In this document: positions 1 to 6,846 of the stretch, one piece after another
Layout: each line of letters starts with the position of its first letter
How positions within the stretch are numbered: the first letter of the stretch is position 1
Translations under genes and position numbers: made by a program
Notes under the pieces: generated by a model
Told to the model about the DNA's origin: nothing
Database searches by the model: none
Seen by the model: the letters and a program-made list of their open reading frames with translations, nothing else
Source of the DNA: Comamonadaceae bacterium
Lineage (GTDB): Bacteria; Pseudomonadota; Gammaproteobacteria; Burkholderiales; Burkholderiaceae_C
Reading direction: 5' to 3'
DNA: 12,675 nucleotides
Assembly: GCA_947494405.1 (NCBI GenBank)
Contig: CANLWQ010000025.1
Coordinates: forward strand, 1 to 12,675

Positions 1-487
1 GCATAGAGGGAATAATGCAAAAGGTGCATCGGTGGTTACAACCTTCGCTGATTTTCAAATAGGCATAGTGTTTGGGTGTGAGTTTGATGCCCGCTGCTGG
101 AACCAAATCTATAAAGGGATCGTGGGGCTTTGGCAAATGCGCATGAAGCGCATCCATGACTTCTTGCGTGGCATGCGGGCCAGTGACTGCCAGCACACTG
201 GGGTGCATGGCTTTCACCACATTGCTTCCATCAGCTTGCGACTTGGCACCAAGGCAACCCGTGACAATCACTTTTCCATTTTCAGCCAAAGCTTCGCCAA
301 TGGTGTTGAGGCTTTCTTGAACAGCGTCATCGATAAAACCACAGGTGTTCACGATCACTAAATCTGCACCAGAAAAGGTTTTCGAGGTTTGATAACCCTC
401 GGCACTCAACTGTGTGAGGATGAGCTCTGAATCTGTTAAAGCCTTGGGGCAACCCAGACTCACAAAACCAACGGTAGGCGGAGACAT
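1..487 (-). CDS. rimO: Ribosomal protein S12 methylthiotransferase RimO (N-terminal part, cut by window edge)
   Basis: Radical-SAM enzyme that adds a methylthio group to a conserved aspartate of ribosomal protein S12. About 162 codons are visible, read leftward from the ATG at 487; the gene continues beyond base 1. The N-terminal MTTase domain shows its three cluster cysteines, C13 (in [13 protein letters not shown]), C49 (NTCGFI) and C78 (TGCLGA). The radical-SAM signature CNHRCTFC follows, with C150, C154 and C157 ligating the second [4Fe-4S] cluster. The wording of these motifs separates RimO from its relative MiaB. The start codon shares one base with the phaR stop (TGATG), so the two genes are probably co-transcribed and translationally coupled. 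Nothing in the visible part looks damaged. Function is known for the family; the operon is inferred. Confidence 0.95.
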   Translation of the reverse strand, partial: MSPPTVGFVSLGCPKALTDSELILTQLSAEGYQTSKTFSGADLVIVNTCGFIDDAVQESLNTIGEALAENGKVIVTGCLGAKSQADGSNVVKAMHPSVLAVTGPHATQEVMDALHAHLPKPHDPFIDLVPAAGIKLTPKHYAYLKISEGCNHRCTFCIIPSM

Positions 488-1026
488 CAGCGCTTGAGTC
501 CCATGGCACTGAGCATCTGCTGTTGCATCTGAGCCAACATTTGCTGGGACTGCTCGGTATAGCTGCCCATCAATCCCGACAGCATTGGGGTCTGCGTGGT
601 CATGACTTGCGCCCACAACTCAGGAGACAAATGCTTGCTTTGTTCAGCCACCTGCATTTGTAAATCTATAAAGGTTTGAACATTTTTTTCTAAATAGTTG
701 CCCATGAAACCTTGCATGGCATGACCATAAAAACGAATGATATTGGCCAAGGCTGCTTCAGAGAACATGGGCACGCCTTCGGCTTCTTCTTCCAAAATGA
801 TTTGCAACAAAATACTGCGCGTCAGGTCTTCGTTTGTTTTGGCTTCAACCACCTTGAAGGCCTCGCCTTGAACGACGAAAGCCTTCACCTCTTGCAAAGT
901 GATGTAACTGGAGGTTTGGGTGTCGTAGAGGCGGCGATTGGGGTATTTTTTAATCAGGCGTAGAGAACTCGGTTCTTGCGGGGCTGAACCAGTCGCTTCT
1001 GGTGATGAGGGAGATTTGCGTGCCAA
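487..1026 (-). CDS. phaR: PhaR-type polyhydroxyalkanoate synthesis regulator
   Basis: Regulator that binds DNA and PHB granules and represses phasin and PHB genes until polymer accumulates. The core starts with [13 protein letters not shown], the hallmark of the PHB/PHA accumulation regulator DNA-binding domain. It runs on through [11 protein letters not shown] and a helical granule-binding region, and ends in a Gln/Met-rich tail. I place the start at a TTG (1024-1026) because AGGA lies six bases upstream (1033-1036); this gives 179 residues. The same frame stays open to an ATG at 1131 (214 residues), but that ATG has no ribosome-binding site. It would also add residues encoded by a copied tRNA fragment (FESNRAY), so I regard the extension as accidental. 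The stop overlaps the rimO start by one base. The promoter is not obvious, and the integrated element now sits directly upstream. Confidence 0.9.
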   Translation of the reverse strand: MARKSPSSPEATGSAPQEPSSLRLIKKYPNRRLYDTQTSSYITLQEVKAFVVQGEAFKVVEAKTNEDLTRSILLQIILEEEAEGVPMFSEAALANIIRFYGHAMQGFMGNYLEKNVQTFIDLQMQVAEQSKHLSPELWAQVMTTQTPMLSGLMGSYTEQSQQMLAQMQQQMLSAMGLKR

Positions 1027-1099
1027 AAGAAATCCTGTTTGGGGAGGGTGCAATAACGTCTTTGCAAAGCGACGAGCAAGTTGAGGGCACAACAAAGAA

Positions 1100-1122
1100 T
1101 GGTAGGCGCGATTGGACTCGAA
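1100..1122 (-). repeat. Attachment-site copy (detached tRNA-Val 3' end)
   Basis: Identical over 23 bases to the tRNA-Val 3' end at 2630-2652; the match stops at both flanks (1099 is a, 2629 is t; 1123 is a, 2653 is c). It lacks the rest of a tRNA, so it is a duplicate created by integration and not a second gene. It lies 73 bases upstream of the proposed phaR start. Confidence 0.8.
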
Positions 1123-1457
1123 ATTTGACATGAAGTATTACAGGTTCGCCTAGGGGAATAAGTCTTTGATGCAATTAGACCCCCTGCCCTCTGATACCCC
1201 TGTCTCACGCCATTTACCCTGAGATTTACCCTGAGATGTACCCCAAGACCTGCCTTGAGTTTGTGAATTCTAATCTTTTCTTTTAAGCGAACGCCCTGGT
1301 CCTGCCTTATCAATTATCAAAGTCATATTGCGTGGTTTGCTTTCTTCGAATTGCGACATGAGTCCAGCCACCTATCCATCAGTTAATCAAAGTTGCAATA
1401 CGTGCTTGAATCCGCAAATCAAAAAAAGTATTGATACAAATTGAATTAACTTTCAAT
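1123..1457. other. Left part of the element, no gene seen
   Basis: This stretch runs from the left attachment copy to the end of the unknown gene. Apart from the TTTACCCT repeat cluster near its left end I see no convincing gene. Short open frames here lack ribosome-binding sites and recognisable protein character. No hairpin followed by a T-run was found after the unknown gene. Confidence 0.5.
1193..1244. repeat. Tandem TTTACCCT repeats, candidate left-arm integrase sites
   Basis: ATTTACCCTGAG occurs twice in tandem (1212-1223 and 1224-1235), followed directly by a diverged third unit ATGTACCCC (1236-1244). A related GATACCCC lies at 1193-1200. The 8-base core TTTACCCT recurs twice in the same orientation near the other end of the element (2566-2585). 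Repeats of this size and position are typical of arm-type binding sites of tRNA-targeting tyrosine integrases; binding is inferred. Confidence 0.6.
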
Positions 1458-2105
1458 CTATTGATCAAGCTCTTGTATATCTTTGAGTTTTTGATTGGCA
1501 TTTTGTAGCTTTGTCTTAATGCGACCAATTTTTGCTTGAAGCTCGTCCTCCACATGTGTGCCTGCATCTTTGCTGAGTGAATTTACCTTAACTTGCTTGT
1601 TAGGCTTTGTCGCAGAGATTCTAGGTTTTCGGGCAATGCTGGGATTTTGAGTGACAGATGATCTGCTTACAAGATGCGCAGAAGATCTTGGTGGGACGGT
1701 CTCGCTAAAACGAACGAAATGGTCAACGATATGGGTATTGTCAATATGCGCTTTATTTTCTTCCATGACATCGTTAGCTCCAAAGAACTGATGGTTGGAG
1801 ATTGTCGCGTCGTCTTCAAGTTTTTGCCGGTTGCCTGAGATGGATTTTTGGCTATTTATTTGCTGTCTATTTTCTTTAGTTTGATCTTCGTTTACGCGGT
1901 GAATTCGATCTTTGATGTGTGTTTTTTTCTCAGCAAAAAAATCATCTTTGATGATAGGCTTTGGTATTGAGCAAACATCATCTTGAAGTTCAACAGATAT
2001 TATTTCACCTTCTTCTAAATCGTATTTAGGGCTGACAGCATTGTGGGTTGATGGATTAAAGTTAACTGAGTGCTGGACTCCACTGCGGACAAGTTTGCTA
2101 CTCAT
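1458..2105 (-). CDS. Unknown 215-residue protein carried by the tRNA-Val element
   Basis: I do not recognise this protein. It starts at an ATG (2105) and is the only long open frame inside the element. It is polar and rich in Lys, Asn, Gln, Asp and Ser, with no signal peptide, membrane segment or enzyme motif. The middle (roughly 60-180) looks disordered. The last 35 or so residues (from VEDELQAKIGRI to KDIQELDQ) have heptad-like hydrophobic spacing consistent with a short coiled coil, which suggests a binding or oligomerising role. Base composition is clearly more AT-rich than the neighbouring chromosome, in keeping with transfer. A good sigma70-like promoter lies just upstream (2138-2167), but no clear Shine-Dalgarno sequence precedes the ATG. 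That the frame is intact and has a promoter argues that it is a real gene; its function is unknown. Confidence 0.6.
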   Translation of the reverse strand: MSSKLVRSGVQHSVNFNPSTHNAVSPKYDLEEGEIISVELQDDVCSIPKPIIKDDFFAEKKTHIKDRIHRVNEDQTKENRQQINSQKSISGNRQKLEDDATISNHQFFGANDVMEENKAHIDNTHIVDHFVRFSETVPPRSSAHLVSRSSVTQNPSIARKPRISATKPNKQVKVNSLSKDAGTHVEDELQAKIGRIKTKLQNANQKLKDIQELDQ

Positions 2106-2137
2106 GGTTTATTGTGGAATAAGTTGCAGAAAGACCA

Positions 2138-2167
2138 AGTATATTCACTTCGCTTTTTTACAAGCAA
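2138..2167 (-). promoter_or_regulatory. Sigma70-like promoter of the unknown element gene
   Basis: On the minus strand TTGCTT (2167-2162) is separated by 18 bases from TATACT (2143-2138). That is four of six and five of six matches to the -35 and -10 consensus. Transcription would start near 2131, leaving a leader of about 26 bases before the ATG at 2105. Confidence 0.5.
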
Positions 2168-2565
2168 AGCTGGGTTTAACGAATTTGAAGTAACAAAAAT
2201 TTGTACCTGATACCTACATCCAGTTAAGCGTTCTTGTTCGTTTCGGCATCGCCTTTTTTGTCCACTCATACTCAGAAGAAATTACCCACTTGGGATTGAT
2301 GTTGTAAGAAATTCCAAGGCCGTAAACTGTAAGCGCGTAGGTAAGGTAAGTCGTTTACTTCGCATACGCACCCAATGAGTCATTGAATGCTAAACATCTA
2401 TAGGTAAGACTCACTTTGCACTTTCAGTAGCGTTTGCTGTATTGGTGCAGAAAATGGAGCGCAAAGGGCTGCGATTGAAACAGCAATGGGGGATAGTGTT
2501 ACACCAAAAACAGGTGATAAAACTATGAAATGACAGGTGGTTTAGATGGGGCTGAAATTTCAGTT

Positions 2566-2585
2566 TTTACCCTACGTTTACCCTA
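2566..2585. repeat. TTTACCCTA direct repeats, candidate right-arm integrase sites
   Basis: TTTACCCTA occurs at 2566-2574 and 2577-2585, separated by CG. The 8-base core is the same, in the same orientation, as the pair near the left end of the element (1213-1220 and 1225-1232). The repeats lie about 45 bases from the tRNA-side attachment copy. Their presence at both ends and nowhere else noticed in the window supports a role in recombination. Confidence 0.6.
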
Positions 2586-2629
2586 GAAACCTTTAAAACT
2601 TGTAACTCGTTGAGTTTATTGGATATTTT

Positions 2630-2652
2630 TGGTAGGCGCGATTGGACTCGAA
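2630..2652 (-). repeat. Attachment-site copy inside tRNA-Val 3' end
   Basis: The 23 bases from the T-loop (TTCGA) through the acceptor 3' strand and encoded CCA. They match 1100-1122 exactly. Crossing over at or near the T-loop end of a tRNA is a known habit of several tyrosine-integrase families. Confidence 0.8.
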
Positions 2653-2706
2653 CCAACGACCCCCACCATGTCAAGGTGGTGCTCTAACCAGCTGAGCTAC
2701 GCGCCT
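2630..2706 (-). tRNA. tRNA-Val, anticodon GAC
   Basis: A complete 77-base tRNA with encoded CCA. The acceptor strands AGGCGCG and CGCGCCT pair over seven bases. The D-arm is GCTC...GAGC and the anticodon arm CCACC-TTGACAT-GGTGG, with GAC at 2672-2670. The T-arm has a TTCGAGT loop and a G-T pair closing the stem. The body closely resembles Escherichia coli tRNA-Val(GAC). It begins only 26 bases after the relA stop. A possible -10 box TAGAAT (2730-2725) lies upstream, but no good -35 is visible, so read-through from relA is also possible. Its 3' end is the integration site of the element. Confidence 0.97.
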
Positions 2707-2732
2707 TCGTTACCGAAGTGGCGCATTCTAGC

Positions 2733-4952
2733 TCATCCTTGATGACGCCTTGCGGTTCGAACACCCGAGACCTCATTGACCGCAGCCAGCACCTTGCTCA
2801 ATTTCAATGCGTCACCCACCTCCACAGTGAATGTCATCCATGCCATTTCTTTGATGGACTGGGTCTTCACGCCAATCACATTGACCTTGTCTTTGGCCAG
2901 CGATTCTGAAATATCACGCAGCAAGCCCTGGCGGTCAGTGGCAACAATTTCTATGTCCACTGGGTAGAGTGAATCCGTGCCAGCCCTTTCCCCCCACGAC
3001 ACGGGAATGAGCCGATCAGGTGAAACCGTCGACAGTTGAATAAAGTTTTTACAAGTATTGCGGTGCACGCTCACCCCTTTGCCGCGGGTAACAAAGCCTC
3101 CTAAAGAATCGGGCGGCGCGGGTTTGCAACACCTTGCGAGTTGCGTCATCAACGAGTCGACGCCCACCACCAAGACGCCAGAGGGCGAGACAAGGGTTTT
3201 GCTGCGCTGGGTTTTACGCAACAAGCGTTCGTCCTCATCGGGCAAAGGCGCAGGCGGGCGCAAAAAAGTTTCAATGGTTTTCAAAGAGAACTCATCCTTG
3301 CCCACCACCTCGAACAACTGGGCCGATGAGGAAAATCCAAGTTGCTCAGCCAACTCATCCAATTTGAGCGCTGTTTTTCCCTCGCGCTGCAACAACTTTT
3401 CCACGGATTCACGCCCACGCGCCACGGTTTGGTTCACCGCCAGCGCGTTAAACCACGCCCTGACTTTGGCCCTGGCACGCGCAGAACCAAGAAAGCCCAA
3501 CTCAAGATTGAGCCAGTCACGCGAAGGCCCACCCTCTTTAGCGGCAATCACCTCGACGGTTTGACCGTTACGCAGTGGGGTGGACAAGGGCACCATGAGG
3601 CCATCGACCTTGGCACCTCTGCAACGGTGACCTAAATCGGTATGCAAGCTGTAGGCGAAATCCACAGGCGTAGAGTGAGCGGGTAATTCCACAATAGCAG
3701 CTTGGGGGGTTAAGACATAAATCTTGTCTTCGTCCACAGCTTCGTGGGATGTGCTGTCTGCATGCGCGGCATGGTGCAGCTCGCGCTCCCATGCCAAGAG
3801 TTGACGCAAGACCGCCATTTTTTTTGCCTGCGCATCCGACAGTGGCGCACCTGCATAGCCTTTGGTGCCAGCCTCTTTATAGGCCCAATGCGCTGCCACG
3901 CCAAACTCGGCATGGGCATGCATGGCTTGGGTTCGAATTTGAATCGCGATCACCTGACCTGCGCTTTCACTCACCACCGTGTGCAAAGACTGGTAACCAT
4001 TGGATTTGGGCTTGGCCATGTAGTCATCAAACTCGTTATCCAAAGGTTTCAACTCTGCATGAACCAATGACAGGGCACGGTAACAATCCTCTACCGATGA
4101 CACAATCACACGCAGTGCGCGCAAGTCGTGCACCTGCGAAAAATTGAGCGATTTGCCACGCATTTTTTTGATGATGCTGAAGATATGCTTGGGACGCCCT
4201 TGCACTTGGGCGCTGATGCCATGCGCTTGGAGTTGATCAAGCAACCACTGCCGCAATTGCTCCACTTGCGCTTCTCGCTCGGTGCGTTTGTCCTCTAACC
4301 AATGGGCAACTTGTTTGTAGGTGTCTGGCTCTATCAAACGAAAAGCCAAGTCCTCCATCTCCCATTTGATTTGCCAAATACCCAAACGGTTGGCCAAGGG
4401 TGCAAACACTTGCAATGACTCTCTGGCCACATCATCAAAGCCCGGTTTTTTGTGCGTATGCAAATAGCGCAGGGTTTGCAAGCGCGAAGCCAGTCGCAAC
4501 ACCACCACGCGCAAATCTCTGGAAAATGCCAGCAGCATGCGCCGCACAAATTCAATTTGCACTTGGTTATGTGCATCTCTCACCACGCGTGTTCGGGCTT
4601 GTCTTTGCAACTGCATGAGGCGCATGGTTTCCATGGCGAGTGCTGCATGGCTGTCGCCAAAAGCTTTGGCAATCAACTCCTGGGGCTTGTTTAAGTGCTC
4701 GCAAGCAAAAGCCAAATACGACGCAGCCTGCATATCATCAGAGCCCCCCAAAGACTTGACCAACTCAGCCAGGGCATCCGCATGTGCCAAACAGTTCTCA
4801 CCGTGGTCAAGTTCTTGCGAAGCGATAAAGGGTTCGGCGAAGGCTCGGGCTCGCTCGATAGCCTGCTGGCTGGGCTGGAAGTCTTGGCCAACCACGGACA
4901 GCAAACTCTCTACGCCTATGGGTGAGTCTTCTGAAACGTCGGTACTTTTCAT
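2733..4952 (-). CDS. relA: RelA, GTP pyrophosphokinase (monofunctional (p)ppGpp synthase)
   Basis: Makes (p)ppGpp from ATP and GTP/GDP on ribosomes stalled with uncharged tRNA, triggering the stringent response. I start at the ATG at 4952 (739 residues); a TTG at 4967 would add five residues, and neither has a strong ribosome-binding site. In order: a degenerate hydrolase-like HD region (about 40-170) lacking the HDxxED motif; a synthetase domain (about 230-365) with the EFDDYMAKPKSNGYQS segment; a TGS domain (about 410-470); a CC...H...C zinc-finger-like region (LARCCKP, SVHRNTC, about 608-634); and a C-terminal ACT domain. The EFDD acidic motif in place of RxKD, together with the missing HD residues, marks the RelA class as opposed to bifunctional SpoT/Rel. 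It is divergent from the dehydrogenase gene across a short intergenic space. Confidence 0.95.
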   Translation of the reverse strand: MKSTDVSEDSPIGVESLLSVVGQDFQPSQQAIERARAFAEPFIASQELDHGENCLAHADALAELVKSLGGSDDMQAASYLAFACEHLNKPQELIAKAFGDSHAALAMETMRLMQLQRQARTRVVRDAHNQVQIEFVRRMLLAFSRDLRVVVLRLASRLQTLRYLHTHKKPGFDDVARESLQVFAPLANRLGIWQIKWEMEDLAFRLIEPDTYKQVAHWLEDKRTEREAQVEQLRQWLLDQLQAHGISAQVQGRPKHIFSIIKKMRGKSLNFSQVHDLRALRVIVSSVEDCYRALSLVHAELKPLDNEFDDYMAKPKSNGYQSLHTVVSESAGQVIAIQIRTQAMHAHAEFGVAAHWAYKEAGTKGYAGAPLSDAQAKKMAVLRQLLAWERELHHAAHADSTSHEAVDEDKIYVLTPQAAIVELPAHSTPVDFAYSLHTDLGHRCRGAKVDGLMVPLSTPLRNGQTVEVIAAKEGGPSRDWLNLELGFLGSARARAKVRAWFNALAVNQTVARGRESVEKLLQREGKTALKLDELAEQLGFSSSAQLFEVVGKDEFSLKTIETFLRPPAPLPDEDERLLRKTQRSKTLVSPSGVLVVGVDSLMTQLARCCKPAPPDSLGGFVTRGKGVSVHRNTCKNFIQLSTVSPDRLIPVSWGERAGTDSLYPVDIEIVATDRQGLLRDISESLAKDKVNVIGVKTQSIKEMAWMTFTVEVGDALKLSKVLAAVNEVSGVRTARRHQG

Positions 4953-5015
4953 CGCGCAAAAATTCAATAAGTGGGCACAGAATAAGATAGTCCATCGTAA
5001 TGGATTGGGGACAGC

Positions 5016-5798
5016 ATGAACGAACGTTTTTTGGCAGGCAAGACAGCCTTGGTGACAGGTTCAACCAGCGGCATAGGGTTAGGCATGGCCAAGGCTTTGG
5101 CCAAAGCCGGCGCCAATGTGGTGCTCAATGGTTTTGGACCGCATGAGCAAGCGCAAGCTGAAGTGGCGGCTTTAGGTGTTCATACCGCGTTCCATGGTGC
5201 CGACATGCGCAAAGTGCCCGAGATTGAAGCCATGATGGATTTTGCAGCCCAGCGTTTTGGCCGCATCGATGTGCTGGTGAATAACGCAGGCATTCAGCAT
5301 GTCGCAATGCTTGAGGACTTCCCCACAGAAAAATGGGATGACGTGATCGCCATCAATTTGTCTAGCGCTTTTCACACCACGCGCCTTGCACTGCCAGCCA
5401 TGCGCCAAGCCAACTGGGGGCGCATACTCAATATCGCCTCGGTGCATGGCTTAGTGGGCTCTGCCCAAAAATCGGCTTATGTGGCGGCCAAGCACGGCAT
5501 CGTTGGCTTAACCAAAGTGACGGCCTTGGAAACCGCCACCACGGGTGTGACTTGCAACGCTATTTGTCCAGGCTGGGTTCTCACCCCCTTGGTTCAACAA
5601 CAAGTCGATGCCAAAGCTGCTGCCTTGAAGATCAGCAATGAAGAAGCCGCACAGCTATTGCTGCGCGAAAAAGAGCCTTCCATGCAGTTCACCACGCCCG
5701 AAGAATTGGGTGAGTTGGCTTTGTTTTTATGCTCTCAAGCGGGCAACAATGTGCGCGGTGCAGCATGGAATATGGATGGTGGGTGGGCCGCGCAATAA
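5016..5798 (+). CDS. bdhA: D-3-hydroxybutyrate dehydrogenase (SDR family)
   Basis: NAD-dependent oxidation of (R)-3-hydroxybutyrate to acetoacetate, the step that returns PHB breakdown product to central metabolism. This is a 260-residue classical short-chain dehydrogenase with the TGSTSGIG cofactor loop (14-21), NNAG (89-92) and the catalytic tetrad N114, S142, Y155, K159. The substrate-binding residues known from the Pseudomonas fragi enzyme also fall at the same numbers here: Q94, H144, K152, W187, Q196 and W257. This makes the substrate assignment much firmer than for a generic SDR. GGGGA (5007-5011) four bases before the ATG serves as ribosome-binding site. It is transcribed away from relA and is followed on the same strand by an XRE-like regulator. 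PhaR nearby handles the same polymer. The gene name varies among species (bdhA, hbdH). Confidence 0.93.
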   Translation: MNERFLAGKTALVTGSTSGIGLGMAKALAKAGANVVLNGFGPHEQAQAEVAALGVHTAFHGADMRKVPEIEAMMDFAAQRFGRIDVLVNNAGIQHVAMLEDFPTEKWDDVIAINLSSAFHTTRLALPAMRQANWGRILNIASVHGLVGSAQKSAYVAAKHGIVGLTKVTALETATTGVTCNAICPGWVLTPLVQQQVDAKAAALKISNEEAAQLLLREKEPSMQFTTPEELGELALFLCSQAGNNVRGAAWNMDGGWAAQ

Positions 5799-5887
5799 GC
5801 GCTTAGCTGTGTTTTTAAACATCATCTCAAGGGATGAGCGCCGCTCACTTGACTTTCAGTTACACCGAATTTAAGCGCAGCTCTATT

Positions 5888-5897
5888 GCTTGCAAGC
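5888..5897. promoter_or_regulatory. Perfect palindrome upstream of the XRE-like regulator gene
   Basis: GCTTGCAAGC is a perfect 10-base palindrome 23 bases before the proposed start of the regulator gene. A TTGACT (5849-5854) that could be a -35 box lies upstream, but I see no matching -10. A small dimeric HTH protein repressing its own gene would bind such a site; this is inference and a 10-base palindrome can occur by chance. Confidence 0.25.
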
Positions 5898-5920
5898 GAG
5901 GGCTGTTTTATCTTTCGGGC

Positions 5921-6364
5921 ATGAAAAAAAACACCTACAACCCCGAATACCAAGCCTTTGCAGCCCGCTTGCGTCAAGCCATGAAAGATGCAGGCCTCAA
6001 AACTTCAGCCACGCTTTTAGCCGACGCTTTCAATATGCGTTACTGGGGCGAGGGCATTACCGCACACGCAGCGAGAAATTGGATGTTTGGCGTGTCCATG
6101 CCCAAGCAAGACAAACTCAAAGCGCTCAGTGAAGTACTCAACATCAGTCCGCAAGATTTGCTGTTTGGCCCGCAACACCAGGTGCATGCCGCCAGAGAAA
6201 CACAAATCTCAGATGGCATGGGGCTTGGTGACACCGAGATGCTCAGACAGTATTTGCAACTCCAACCCGAGCACAAGCGCATGGTCAGGCAATGGGTGCG
6301 TATGTCGCTGGTGTTTCAACAAAACCCTGTTGCGCCCAGCAACGCTGGCAGCCCACACGCCTAA
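5921..6364 (+). CDS. XRE-like helix-turn-helix regulator
   Basis: A 147-residue protein with an N-terminal helix-turn-helix fold (about 10-83): [22 protein letters not shown], then [20 protein letters not shown] and the typical closing ISPQDLLFG. The C-terminal half is short, with one predicted helix ([19 protein letters not shown]) and no sensor or peptidase domain. I chose the ATG at 5921 because it begins right before the conserved region. The upstream ATG at 5834 has its GGG directly abutting the start codon and would add residues without domain character. The gene follows the hydroxybutyrate dehydrogenase gene by 122 bases and its stop overlaps the convergent ispF stop. The target genes are unknown; it could be a local regulator or a general chromosomal XRE protein. 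Confidence 0.8.
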   Translation: MKKNTYNPEYQAFAARLRQAMKDAGLKTSATLLADAFNMRYWGEGITAHAARNWMFGVSMPKQDKLKALSEVLNISPQDLLFGPQHQVHAARETQISDGMGLGDTEMLRQYLQLQPEHKRMVRQWVRMSLVFQQNPVAPSNAGSPHA

Positions 6365-6846
6365 AGGGGCAGAACCAACACCACAGCCCTGGCCTCTATG
6401 GACTGACCCAAGCCCACGGGGCCCAACTTCTCAGCAGTTTTGGCTTTGACATTCACCTGATTCACGTCGAGTTGCAAAGCAGACGCGATGCGCTCGCGCA
6501 TAGGCAATATAAAAGTCGCCAGCTTAGGCGCTTGCGCAATCACCGTGCTGTCGATGTTGCTGACACGCCAGCCAGCGACTTGGAGCAACACACCTGTGGC
6601 TTGCAGCAACTTCCAAGAGTCCGCTCCACGCCAACGCTCATCCGTATCTGAAAAATGCGTACCAATATCGCCCAAAGCAGCTGACCCTAGCAAGGCATCG
6701 GTGATAGCGTGCAGCAGCACATCAGCATCTGAATGCCCCAACAGCCCCAAATGAAATGGGATCACTACCCCACCGATGACCAAGCGCCGCCCGGGCACCA
6801 AGGCATGTATGTCCCAGCCTTCACCGATACGAAATGGAACACTCAT
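6361..6846 (-). CDS. ispF: 2-C-methyl-D-erythritol 2,4-cyclodiphosphate synthase IspF
   Basis: Cyclises CDP-methylerythritol 2-phosphate, releasing CMP, in the MEP pathway to isoprenoid precursors. It has 161 residues, the usual length. The divalent-metal ligands are D12 and H14 (GWDIH) and H46 ([19 protein letters not shown]); HSDAD (38-42) and the late [20 protein letters not shown] segment are typical of the family. The start ATG overlaps the ispD stop by four bases (ATGA), which decides the start against longer alternatives and indicates coupling. The stop lies within the end of the convergent XRE-like gene. Confidence 0.96.
   Translation of the reverse strand: MSVPFRIGEGWDIHALVPGRRLVIGGVVIPFHLGLLGHSDADVLLHAITDALLGSAALGDIGTHFSDTDERWRGADSWKLLQATGVLLQVAGWRVSNIDSTVIAQAPKLATFILPMRERIASALQLDVNQVNVKAKTAEKLGPVGLGQSIEARAVVLVLPL

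Larger units (their letters stand above)
2106..2629. other. Right part of the element, promoter and arm repeats only
   Basis: About 520 bases between the unknown gene and tRNA-Val. They hold the gene's promoter (2138-2167) and the right-hand TTTACCCT repeats (2566-2585), and otherwise no open frame I would call. Where an integrase gene would often lie, next to the tRNA 3' end, there is only short, stop-interrupted reading frame. A small RNA or a decayed gene cannot be excluded. Confidence 0.5.
1100..2652. mobile_element. Small cryptic integrative element in the 3' end of tRNA-Val, without integrase
   Basis: A 23-base perfect direct repeat (1100-1122 and 2630-2652, offset 1,530 bases) bounds this segment. 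The right copy is the 3' end of tRNA-Val from the T-loop to CCA. The left copy is a detached duplicate lying just upstream of phaR. This layout is what site-specific integration into a tRNA gene by a tyrosine recombinase leaves, with the tRNA restored by the element's own copy. Inside each end are TTTACCCT direct repeats resembling integrase arm sites. The content is AT-rich: hand counts give 22 G/C of 60 at 1861-1920 against 37 of 60 at 9301-9360 in mfd. The only sizeable gene is the unknown one at 1458-2105. No integrase, excisionase, transposase or replication gene is visible, so it is either a deletion remnant or an element moved by an integrase supplied in trans. Confidence 0.72.

Noticed and set aside
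1101-1122. Second tRNA gene upstream of phaR
   Set aside because: Only the 3' third of a tRNA is present; the adjoining sequence cannot form the D and anticodon arms.
1193-1244. CRISPR-like short tandem repeats
   Set aside because: Units are 12 bases with no unique spacers; position inside an attachment end fits integrase arm sites better.
1100-2652. Insertion sequence or transposon
   Set aside because: No transposase and no terminal inverted repeats; the 23-base direct repeat is a tRNA end and far longer than a usual target duplication.
3058-3564. Open frame of 168 codons on the plus strand
   Set aside because: Antisense shadow of the RelA C-terminal region containing the conserved CC and HRNTC residues.
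4537-5019. Open frame of 160 codons on the plus strand across the start of relA
   Set aside because: Antisense to a well-conserved RelA N-terminus and without a ribosome-binding site or recognisable motif.
5834-5920. Upstream ATG extending the XRE-like regulator by 29 residues
   Set aside because: Its AAGGG directly abuts the ATG with no spacing, and the added residues lack domain character; the candidate palindrome would then lie inside the gene.
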